This document shows, piece by piece, positions 1-5,262 of a stretch of DNA of 5,262 nucleotides; positions within the stretch are counted from its first letter, which is position 1, and each line of letters begins with the position of its first letter. The translations under genes were made by a program, and so were the position numbers. The notes beneath the pieces are model-generated. The model made no database searches, was not told the DNA's origin, and worked only from the letters and a program-made list of their open reading frames with translations. Source of the stretch: an uncultured Methylococcaceae bacterium (GTDB lineage Bacteria; Pseudomonadota; Gammaproteobacteria; Methylococcales; Methylomonadaceae); assembly GCA_903939355.1 (NCBI GenBank), contig CAJAHC010000225.1, positions 1 through 5,262 of the forward strand, read 5' to 3'.

Positions 1-725
1 CGAACAGTTTGCTCAATTACCCTAGGGCCTGCAAAACCAATCAGTGCATTGGGTTCTGCAATATTAATGTCGCCCAGCATTGCTAAACTGGCAGATACAC
101 CACCCATCGTTGGGTCGGTCATAAATGAAATATAAGGTATGCCTGCATCTGATAGTTTGGTTAATGCAGCACTGGTTTTGGCCATTTGAAAAAGGGAGAA
201 TAATGATTCTTGCATCCTAGCGCCACCACTTGAGGTAAATACAATGAATGGTATGCCTAGCTCAACACTTTTATTTACACCACGAACAAAACGTTCTCCA
301 ACAACTGAGCCCATAGATCCGCCCATAAACTTAAAGTCGAAAGCGGCAGCAACAATATCAAGTCCATTTAACTGGCCTTTCATGACGATCAACGCATCAT
401 TTTCTTTAGTTTGTTTTTGTGCCTGACTAATTCTATCCTTGTATTTTTTAGTATCCTTGAATTTTAAAGGATCTATCGGCTTAATATTTTTACCTATTTC
501 TTCACGTTCGCCTATATCCAAAAATATATTTAATCTTTCTCTTGCTGAAATGCGCATATGATGCTCGCATTTTGGACATACGCTTAGGTTCTTTTCCAGT
601 TCAATGTTATATAGGATTGCATTACAACTGGGGCATTTGGTCCATAAACCTTCAGGAACAATATTTTTTTTGTTAGACCCTTCAGTTCTAATAGTTTTAG
701 GTAGTAATATTTCAAACCAACTCAT
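1..725 (-). CDS. accD: Acetyl-CoA carboxylase carboxyltransferase subunit beta (partial, 3' end outside window)
   Basis: AccD pairs with AccA to form the carboxyltransferase of acetyl-CoA carboxylase, which moves the carboxyl group from biotin on AccB to acetyl-CoA, giving malonyl-CoA for fatty acid synthesis in the cytoplasm. The 241 visible residues begin [10 protein letters not shown] and contain the N-terminal zinc ribbon C31-x2-C34-x15-C50-x2-C53 (E. coli C27, C30, C46, C49). The crotonase-fold core follows, with SSGGARMQE at about 165-173, a conserved GG pair at 208-209 in [13 protein letters not shown], and [12 protein letters not shown] at the window edge. E. coli AccD is about 304 residues, so roughly the last 60 are missing here because the window ends, not because the gene is broken. 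The ATG at 723-725 is supported by a GGAG eight bases upstream and by the typical N-terminus. It lies 35 bases after trpA and is probably co-transcribed with trpFBA. In E. coli the zinc domain also binds acc mRNA to autoregulate; the same is possible here but not shown. Confidence 0.97.
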   Translation of the reverse strand, partial: MSWFEILLPKTIRTEGSNKKNIVPEGLWTKCPSCNAILYNIELEKNLSVCPKCEHHMRISARERLNIFLDIGEREEIGKNIKPIDPLKFKDTKKYKDRISQAQKQTKENDALIVMKGQLNGLDIVAAAFDFKFMGGSMGSVVGERFVRGVNKSVELGIPFIVFTSSGGARMQESLFSLFQMAKTSAALTKLSDAGIPYISFMTDPTMGGVSASLAMLGDINIAEPNALIGFAGPRVIEQTV

Positions 726-733
726 TCTATATG

Positions 734-737
734 CTCC
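734..737 (-). promoter_or_regulatory. Ribosome binding site of accD
   Basis: GGAG on the minus strand, separated from the accD ATG by 8 bases, lies in the 35-base trpA-accD spacer (726-760). The spacer contains no hairpin plus T-run that would end transcription after trpA, so read-through from trpA into accD is the simplest reading. No clear promoter fits in the spacer. Confidence 0.75.
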
Positions 738-760
738 ATAGTACTTAATTATTACCCATT

Positions 761-1564
761 TTAATTATCCATCGCTTGGCGTATGGATACTAATAGTTCG
801 ATAATTTCGTTGCTGGCTTGGTCAAGATCATCAAGGTTGTCTTCAATTTTATTAATTAACGCACTGCCGATAACAACACCATCACCAATATTGGCAATTG
901 TTTTTGCGGAGGGCGCATCTTTTACACCAAAACCAATTGCAATAGGTAATTTGGTGTTGGCTCTAATTTGTTGAAGTTTATTTTCAACATCAACGGCATT
1001 TAAATGACCAGCACCTGTTACTCCTTTGAGCGACACGTAATAAATATAACCACTACCGGCAGTATCCATTTTTTTTATGCGCTCTTCGGTGCTATTAGGC
1101 GCTAAAAGAAAAATAGGATCAATTCCCCTAGCCTTTAATAATGCACTGCACTCAATTCCTTCTTCCGGTGGCAAGTCAACGGTTAAGACACCGTCAATAT
1201 CAGCACGTTGTGCGGCATTGGCGAAACTCTCATACCCCATTGCTTCAATTGGGTTTAAATAACCCATGAAAACAAGTGGAGTTTCTAGATCGTTTTTTCT
1301 GAATTCAGTGGCAATTTCCAATGTGCGTTTTAAACTCATCTTGTGAGCTAAAGCACGTTCGCTGGCGCGTTGAATAACAGGACCATCGGCCATGGGATCA
1401 GAAAAAGGTACGCCCAACTCAATAATATCGACGCCAGCCTTTACCATTGCGTGCATGAGCGGTACCGTGAAACTTGGCCGTGGATCACCTGCGGTAATAA
1501 ATGGGATTAATGCTTTCCGACCTGTTTTTGCAAGCTCTTCAAATTTGGCGGCTAATCGACTCAC
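761..1564 (-). CDS. trpA: Tryptophan synthase alpha subunit
   Basis: TrpA cleaves indole-3-glycerol phosphate to indole and glyceraldehyde 3-phosphate. Indole then passes through an internal tunnel to TrpB in the cytoplasmic alpha2-beta2 complex. The 267-residue protein has the usual family length (E. coli 268) and is a TIM barrel. The catalytic pair E49 and D60 sits in [17 protein letters not shown], at the same numbers as in E. coli. Y175 lies in GYIYYVSL, the loop-6 region is GVTGAG at 181-186, and phosphate-binding glycines appear in GFGV (211-214) and GSAL (233-236). The start is GTG at 1562-1564, sharing GTGA with the trpB stop; a strong GAGGGG lies 8 bases upstream inside trpB, and the N-terminus [10 protein letters not shown] fits the family. 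Translation is therefore likely coupled to trpB, helping equal subunit supply. Nothing appears degraded or missing. Confidence 0.98.
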   Translation of the reverse strand: MSRLAAKFEELAKTGRKALIPFITAGDPRPSFTVPLMHAMVKAGVDIIELGVPFSDPMADGPVIQRASERALAHKMSLKRTLEIATEFRKNDLETPLVFMGYLNPIEAMGYESFANAAQRADIDGVLTVDLPPEEGIECSALLKARGIDPIFLLAPNSTEERIKKMDTAGSGYIYYVSLKGVTGAGHLNAVDVENKLQQIRANTKLPIAIGFGVKDAPSAKTIANIGDGVVIGSALINKIEDNLDDLDQASNEIIELLVSIRQAMDN

Positions 1565-2763
1565 AGTTCTATCCCCTCAAGTTTCGCCATTGTCTGCATA
1601 TCTTTATCGCCACGACCAGACAGATTTATAATGATAGATTCATCTATATTCATGGTAGGTGCAAGTTTCATGGTGTAAGCCATCGCATGGCTAGATTCCA
1701 GTGCAGGAATAATGCCTTCCATACGAGTTAATGCATAAAAACCTTTTAGAGCTTCGTCATCGGTTATGTTAACGTAATTTGCTCGTCCAGTATCTTTTAA
1801 CCAAGCATGTTCGGGGCCAACACCCGGATAATCGAGGCCTGCTGAAATAGAGTGGGTTTCGATAATTTCACCATCATCATCGCACATAAGATAAGTGCGA
1901 TTACCATGTAACACACCTGGGCGACCCGCACATAACGGTGCAGAATGTCGACCTGTTGCAACACCATCACCAGCAGCTTCTACGCCGTACATTTTTACTG
2001 ATTTATCTTCAATGAAAGGATAGAACAATCCAATAGCATTTGAACCACCGCCAACACAAGCAACTAATGCATCGGGTAGGCGACCGGTTGCTTCGATACA
2101 CTGTTCTTTGGCTTCACGGCCAATAATCGCTTGAAAATCTCTAACCATTGCTGGGTAAGGGTGAGGGCCTGCAACTGTACCAATAATATAAAAAGTATTA
2201 TCAACATTGGTTACCCAATCTCTGAGTGCTTCATTGAGGGCATCTTTCAGTGTTTTTGAGCCTGACTCAACTGCCACCACTGTTGCACCGAGCAACTTCA
2301 TACGATAGACGTTAAGCGATTGTCTGGCAACATCAACCGCTCCCATATAAACCACACACTCCAGACCTAGTCTTGCAGCAATGGTTGCGGTTGCAACGCC
2401 ATGCTGACCGGCACCAGTTTCAGCAATAATACGGGTCTTACCCATGCGTTTTGCCAGTAAAGCCTGACCTACAGTATTATTGATCTTATGAGATCCGGTA
2501 TGATTAAGGTCTTCTCTTTTTAAATATATTTGCGCCCCGCCCAGTTCTCTACTCCAGCGTTCTGCATGATATAAAGGCGAAGGCCGGCCTACATAATATT
2601 TTAAATCAGCATCCAGTTCCTTTATAAACTCAGGATCAGTTAGATAATGTTGATAGGCAGCATTTAATTCCTGGATGGGTGGCATTAATGTTTCAGCGAC
2701 AAAGATTCCACCGTAAGGGCCAAAGTGTCCCCGTTCATCGGGCATATTATATTTTTCTGTCAT
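1561..2763 (-). CDS. trpB: Tryptophan synthase beta subunit
   Basis: TrpB is the pyridoxal-phosphate enzyme that condenses indole from TrpA with L-serine to give L-tryptophan. The 400-residue protein has the normal length for a TrpB1-type subunit (E. coli 397). Visible motifs are the N-terminal [19 protein letters not shown], the PLP lysine K93 in HTGSHKINN (E. coli K87), catalytic E115 in [11 protein letters not shown] (E. coli E109), the phosphate-binding GGGSNA at 238-243, GVGPEHAWL at about 314-322, and the C-terminal SGRGDKD at 382-388, whose serine contacts the cofactor pyridine nitrogen. The ATG at 2761-2763 overlaps the trpF stop as ATGA. It sits between trpF and trpA in a coupled unit, so it is the partner of the adjacent TrpA. 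All key residues are present, and I see no frameshift or unusual insertion. Confidence 0.99.
   Translation of the reverse strand: MTEKYNMPDERGHFGPYGGIFVAETLMPPIQELNAAYQHYLTDPEFIKELDADLKYYVGRPSPLYHAERWSRELGGAQIYLKREDLNHTGSHKINNTVGQALLAKRMGKTRIIAETGAGQHGVATATIAARLGLECVVYMGAVDVARQSLNVYRMKLLGATVVAVESGSKTLKDALNEALRDWVTNVDNTFYIIGTVAGPHPYPAMVRDFQAIIGREAKEQCIEATGRLPDALVACVGGGSNAIGLFYPFIEDKSVKMYGVEAAGDGVATGRHSAPLCAGRPGVLHGNRTYLMCDDDGEIIETHSISAGLDYPGVGPEHAWLKDTGRANYVNITDDEALKGFYALTRMEGIIPALESSHAMAYTMKLAPTMNIDESIIINLSGRGDKDMQTMAKLEGIEL
1573..1578 (-). promoter_or_regulatory. Ribosome binding site of trpA, inside trpB
   Basis: GAGGGG on the minus strand lies within the last codons of trpB, 8 bases before the GTG start of trpA. 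It supports the GTG as the true start even though this is a non-ATG codon overlapping the trpB stop. Confidence 0.75.
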
Positions 2764-3392
2764 GTTGTTACTCTGTCACCTTCATTAACTTGTTTTATAA
2801 ATGCTGCCATTTTAAGCGAGTCTTTAATACCTTTTCTGGCTTCCACACCACTACTTACATCCAGAGCGTAAGGTCTTACTGATTGTACGGCCAATTTTGC
2901 ATTTGTTTCATCCAAACCACCGGCCAGTATAATTGGCAAATCCAGTTGCTGGGGAATTAAATTCCAATTAAATTGACTGCCTGTTCCGCCTTTGGCATCA
3001 GGATGAAACGCATCCAGCAATAACCCGGCAGCATCATGATAGTAGAGAACCAAAGCTGGAATATCAATGCCTTCACGCATACTTATTGCTTTAATGTAAC
3101 GCTTGCCATAAATTCTGCAAGCTTCAGCGGTTTCGTCGCCATGAAACTGAATGCAATCAATAGGTACTTTTGCTAATACGTCACGAATTTTTGCTTCCTG
3201 CTCGTCAACAAATAACGCCACAACTGAAGTAAAAGCGGGCAGGGCATTAACTATTCTTATAGCTTGTTCAATCTCAACATGTCTTGGGCTGGGTGGATAA
3301 AAAACCAAGCCAATTGCATCTACACCAGTGTGAGCAGCATAAACAGCATCTTCAATGCGAGTAAAACCACAAATTTTAACGCGAGTTCGCAT
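2760..3392 (-). CDS. trpF: Phosphoribosylanthranilate isomerase
   Basis: TrpF converts N-(5'-phosphoribosyl)anthranilate to the carboxyphenylamino-deoxyribulose phosphate used by TrpC, an Amadori rearrangement in tryptophan synthesis. The 210-residue protein is a stand-alone TrpF of standard length, unlike the TrpC-TrpF fusion of E. coli. It begins [12 protein letters not shown] with catalytic Cys8 and has SPRHV at 35-39, VALFVD at about 58-63, QFHGDE at 82-87, the catalytic Asp127 in LLLDAF, the phosphate-binding GGTG at 135-138 followed by FNW, ILAGGL at 155-160, and ALDVSSGVE at 176-184. The ATG at 3390-3392 is the first possible start after an in-frame TAA about 30 bases upstream, and the N-terminus matches the family, yet no Shine-Dalgarno is visible. 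It is the first gene of the coupled trpFBA block. The upstream neighbour is the ABC ATPase, not truA, which often precedes trpF in related bacteria. Confidence 0.97.
   Translation of the reverse strand: MRTRVKICGFTRIEDAVYAAHTGVDAIGLVFYPPSPRHVEIEQAIRIVNALPAFTSVVALFVDEQEAKIRDVLAKVPIDCIQFHGDETAEACRIYGKRYIKAISMREGIDIPALVLYYHDAAGLLLDAFHPDAKGGTGSQFNWNLIPQQLDLPIILAGGLDETNAKLAVQSVRPYALDVSSGVEARKGIKDSLKMAAFIKQVNEGDRVTT
2776..2783 (-). promoter_or_regulatory. Probable ribosome binding site of trpB, inside trpF
   Basis: GAAGGTGA on the minus strand, in the last codons of trpF, is complementary to the 16S rRNA 3' end but ends 12 bases before the trpB ATG, longer than the usual spacing. With the ATGA overlap, terminating ribosomes from trpF probably contribute to initiation. 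Confidence 0.5.
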
Positions 3393-3469
3393 AAAGTGAT
3401 ATGAGAATTTATAGAATAAAATTTAGCCGCTTAGAATAACACAAATTAATGTTGAAATTTCTATGATTA
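3393..3469. other. 77-base spacer between the ABC ATPase gene and trpF
   Basis: This AT-rich spacer would hold any promoter of the trpFBA-accD unit. I see TATTCT- and TATAAA-like stretches close to trpF on the minus strand, but no matching -35 hexamer at 16-18 bases: the best TTGTGT is 20 to 25 bases away. No stem-loop followed by a T-run is present, so read-through from the ATPase gene is possible. There is no tryptophan-rich leader peptide or attenuator-like pair of hairpins. It contains two copies of an 8-base repeat and a 10-base word also found in the spacer upstream of the ATPase gene. Confidence 0.4.
3412..3439 (-). repeat. Pair of 8-base direct repeats, 20 bases apart, upstream of trpF
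   Basis: TTATTCTA on the minus strand occurs at 3432-3439 and again at 3412-3419, start to start exactly 20 bases, close to two helical turns. The second copy begins 20 bases before the trpF start codon (at 3412) and overlaps the most plausible -10 region. It could be a paired protein-binding site or simply chance in AT-rich DNA; I cannot tell which. Confidence 0.3.
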
Positions 3470-5074
3470 TTACCCAACAGTTAAAATTGGTGCCGCGCTT
3501 AATAGCTTTTTGGTATAGGTATGCTCAGGCCTTGATAGTACTTGCTCTACAGAACCGTGCTCCACAATTTTTCCTTGATACATGACGGCAACTTCATCGG
3601 CTATCTCAGCAACCACAGCAAGATCATGGGTGATAAATAAATAGCTTAAGCCTTTTTCCTGTTGTAAGGTCTTAAGTAATAGGATAATTTGTGCTTGCAC
3701 GGACACGTCCAGCGCACTGGTGGGTTCATCACAGACGATCAGTTTGGGATTAACTGCCAAGGCACGAGCTATGCATATGCGTTGTCGCTGACCGCCGGAA
3801 AATTCATGCGGATAACGTAGTGTCGAATCTGTTGGTAAATCAACTTGTTGTAAAAGTTGTTGAATTAATGTTTTGCGTTCGATAAAACTGATTTCAGGAT
3901 GCAATGACAAGATGCCTTCAGCGATGATATCACCGACAAGCATTCTTGGATTCATTGATGAAAAGGGGTCTTGAAAAACAATCTGAATATTGGCGCGTTG
4001 TTGTCTTAAAGCTTCACCCGTTAAGTTGTTAAGGTCTATGCCGTCTATGTTGACTTGCCCGTTACCACCAGGAATCAAGTTTAACAGGCTTTTCCCTAAT
4101 GTGGTTTTACCACAGCCGGATTCGCCTACTAGCGCCAAAGTTTTGCCTTTTTGTATGTTAAAACTAACACCATCTACTGCACGGACATAATTAACAATGC
4201 GTTTAAAAAGCCCTTTTCGGATCGGGTAATAACAATAGAAGTCCTTAACTTGTAATAAAGGCGGTTGTTCCTGTGATTTATGTGATAAGCAGCTTTGTAT
4301 GGAGGGTAAGGCTTTGAGTAACTTTTGAGTATAAGGGTGCTGGGGATTATTGAAAATGGTTTTGGTTAACCCGGTTTCGACAATTTTACCGTTTTGCATT
4401 ACGGCAACACGCTCCGCAATGGTCGATACCAGCGCCAAGTCGTGACTAATCAACCACAAGGACATGCCGGTTTGTTGCTGAATATTTTTGAGTAACGTTA
4501 ATATTTGCGCCTGAATGGTGACATCTAATGATGTCGTCGGTTCATCGGCAATTAACAAGTCCGGTTGTCCTGCCAAGGCGATGGCAATCATAACACGCTG
4601 TCTTTGCCCGCCAGAAAGTTGGTGCGGGTAGTCTTTAATCCGTTGCTCCGGCGCTGGTATTTCAACCTGATGTAAAAGTTCCAGCACCCGTGTTTTGATA
4701 TCTTTTCTGGATATAGAAAAATGGATTTTTAAGACTTCTTCTATTTGACTGCCAATGGTCATTACTGGATTGAGTGAGGACATGGGGTCTTGAAAAATCA
4801 AACTGATACGTTTTCCGCGAATTTTACACAGCTCAAATTCTGCCCGTTTGATCAGGTTATCGCCTTGCAAATTGATGGCATGGGCTTTGATTTGGGCATT
4901 GTTGGGTAACAATCTTAGTACTGATAAAGCTGTAATGGATTTGCCTGAGCCTGACTCACCCACCAAGGCAAAGGTTTCTCCTGCGTTAATGGTAAAGCTG
5001 ATGTTATCAACTACCGTCTGCTGGTGGTTGAAGGTGACGCAGAGATTTTCAACAGAGAGCAGGGGGGTATTCAT
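3470..5074 (-). CDS. yejF: Double ATP-binding protein of an oligopeptide-type ABC importer, YejF-like
   Basis: This 534-residue protein powers uptake by an ABC importer of the oligopeptide/dipeptide/microcin C class and would act on the cytoplasmic face of the inner membrane. It has two complete nucleotide-binding domains. Domain 1: Walker A GESGSGKS 39-46, Q-loop Q95, signature LSGGQ 153-157, Walker B LLIADE 173-178, switch H211, then the family motif HPYTQKLL 246-253. Domain 2: Walker A GESGCGKT 317-324, Q368, FSGGQ 425-429, LIVCDE 445-450, H483, and TYTKKLL 519-525. Both sites look catalytically intact. Its length (E. coli YejF 529) and the [12 protein letters not shown] linker segment at 283-294 favour YejF over the single-domain OppD/DppF type or the longer GsiA. 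The paired-cysteine segment after the domain, seen in OppD/DppD-type subunits, is not apparent. The ATG at 5072-5074 is the first start after an in-frame TAA, but no Shine-Dalgarno is visible. No permease or binding-protein gene is adjacent, so the substrate is unknown. Confidence 0.85.
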   Translation of the reverse strand: MNTPLLSVENLCVTFNHQQTVVDNISFTINAGETFALVGESGSGKSITALSVLRLLPNNAQIKAHAINLQGDNLIKRAEFELCKIRGKRISLIFQDPMSSLNPVMTIGSQIEEVLKIHFSISRKDIKTRVLELLHQVEIPAPEQRIKDYPHQLSGGQRQRVMIAIALAGQPDLLIADEPTTSLDVTIQAQILTLLKNIQQQTGMSLWLISHDLALVSTIAERVAVMQNGKIVETGLTKTIFNNPQHPYTQKLLKALPSIQSCLSHKSQEQPPLLQVKDFYCYYPIRKGLFKRIVNYVRAVDGVSFNIQKGKTLALVGESGCGKTTLGKSLLNLIPGGNGQVNIDGIDLNNLTGEALRQQRANIQIVFQDPFSSMNPRMLVGDIIAEGILSLHPEISFIERKTLIQQLLQQVDLPTDSTLRYPHEFSGGQRQRICIARALAVNPKLIVCDEPTSALDVSVQAQIILLLKTLQQEKGLSYLFITHDLAVVAEIADEVAVMYQGKIVEHGSVEQVLSRPEHTYTKKLLSAAPILTVG

Positions 5075-5136
5075 AGTATGAATTTACACAAAAATGGATA
5101 TAAATGTAGAGGCAATCCCTTGCGGGTGTTGAAATT
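5075..5136. other. 62-base spacer between fhs and the ABC ATPase gene
   Basis: An imperfect minus-strand hairpin lies at 5113-5131, with CAA and CCC pairing with GGG and TTG around a GCAA (GNRA-type) tetraloop, interrupted by a small internal loop. It begins just after the fhs stop but has no immediate T-run; the nearest run of five Ts is about 19 bases further on, so I do not call it a terminator. A weak promoter match (TCAACA, 18 bases, TACATT on the minus strand) is present but is not good enough to call. No ribosome binding site precedes the ATPase start. Confidence 0.35.
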
Positions 5137-5262
5137 CTAAAACAAGCCTGTTATTTTACCGTCATTATCAATATCAATTCTTTCAGCAGCGGGTACTTTA
5201 GGTAGGCCGGGCATGGTCATTATGTCACCCGCAATTGCAACAATAAAGCCTGCGCCATTAGC
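5137..5262 (-). CDS. fhs: Formate--tetrahydrofolate ligase (partial, C-terminal 41 residues)
   Basis: Only the last 41 residues and the TAG stop (5137-5139) are inside the window; the rest lies beyond the right edge. The enzyme joins formate to tetrahydrofolate using ATP, giving 10-formyltetrahydrofolate. The fragment reads NGAGFIVA, then [19 protein letters not shown], then ends in DGKITGLF. The MTMPGLPK...PAA..ID...GLF pattern is the characteristic C-terminus of this family, including the bacterial FtfL enzymes of methylotrophs. The family is absent from E. coli but common in acetogens, many Gram-positives and methylotrophs. It ends 62 bases before the ABC ATPase gene on the same strand, so co-transcription is possible but not shown. 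Whether the rest of the gene is intact cannot be judged from here. Confidence 0.9.
   Translation of the reverse strand, partial: ANGAGFIVAIAGDIMTMPGLPKVPAAERIDIDNDGKITGLF

Noticed and set aside
721..738. Five-codon minus-strand ORF (MEHIE) whose TGA overlaps the accD ATG, resembling a coupled leader peptide.
   Set aside because: It has no ribosome binding site of its own, and its GGAG codon region is simply the accD Shine-Dalgarno; ATG by chance is the likelier explanation.
783..1731. Several plus-strand open frames of 60-79 codons opposite trpA and trpB.
   Set aside because: They lie antisense to highly conserved coding sequence, have no recognisable protein motifs and overlap each other; they are shadows of the real genes.
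2679..2882. Plus-strand open frame of 67 codons spanning the trpF-trpB junction.
   Set aside because: It is antisense to two confidently identified genes and its product resembles no family I recognise.
3393..3469. Tryptophan attenuator or leader peptide upstream of trpF.
   Set aside because: There is no short ORF with tandem Trp codons, no alternative hairpins and no terminator T-run in the spacer.
3470..5074. Two fused or duplicated ATPase genes, or a translational frameshift joining them.
   Set aside because: A single 534-residue protein with two ATP-binding domains is the normal YejF architecture, so no recent fusion needs to be proposed.
3990..5081. Plus-strand open frames opposite the ABC ATPase (3990-4190 and 4848-5081).
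   Set aside because: Both sit opposite the Walker A regions of the two ATP-binding domains and look alike only because the two domains are homologous; they are not genes.
5113..5131. Hairpin with GCAA tetraloop after fhs as a Rho-independent terminator.
   Set aside because: The stem is two groups of three pairs split by an internal loop and there is no T-run directly after it on the transcribed strand.

Overview
All genes in this window lie on the minus strand, so reading along transcription runs from high to low coordinates. The order is: the 3' end of fhs (formate--tetrahydrofolate ligase), a YejF-like double ATPase of an oligopeptide-type ABC importer, trpF, trpB, trpA, and the 5' three-quarters of accD. 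I see no real plus-strand gene, tRNA, rRNA, CRISPR array, insertion sequence or phage remnant. The longest stretches without a gene are 77 and 62 bases.

Organism: the protein sequences and the trpF-trpB-trpA-accD order suggest a gamma- or beta-proteobacterium. The base composition is moderately AT-rich (about 40% G+C by eye). The fhs gene, absent from E. coli, fits an organism with active tetrahydrofolate-linked one-carbon metabolism, such as an AT-rich gammaproteobacterial methanotroph (Methylococcales). That placement is an inference from memory and has not been tested by a search.

Right part (5137-5262 and 3470-5074): fhs ends at 5137. After a 62-base spacer comes a complete 534-residue ATPase with two intact nucleotide-binding domains. 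Its permease and solute-binding partners are not in the window. A 77-base spacer, with no evident terminator and no convincing sigma-70 promoter, separates it from trpF.

Left part (1-3392): trpF, trpB and trpA are joined by 4-base stop/start overlaps (ATGA between trpF and trpB, GTGA between trpB and trpA), the signature of translational coupling. accD follows trpA after 35 bases with a good ribosome binding site. TrpF, TrpA and TrpB carry out consecutive late steps of tryptophan synthesis (phosphoribosylanthranilate isomerase, then the two tryptophan synthase subunits; the TrpC step between them is encoded elsewhere). AccD is a carboxyltransferase subunit of acetyl-CoA carboxylase, which makes malonyl-CoA for fatty acid synthesis. 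This pairing is a long-known proteobacterial arrangement.

Overall this is ordinary core-metabolic sequence. All key catalytic residues I could check are present, and I found no evidence of an undescribed system. The few points worth a second look are modest: the ATPase without its permease, short repeats in the two spacers, and the lack of Shine-Dalgarno sequences at the two genes that follow spacers.
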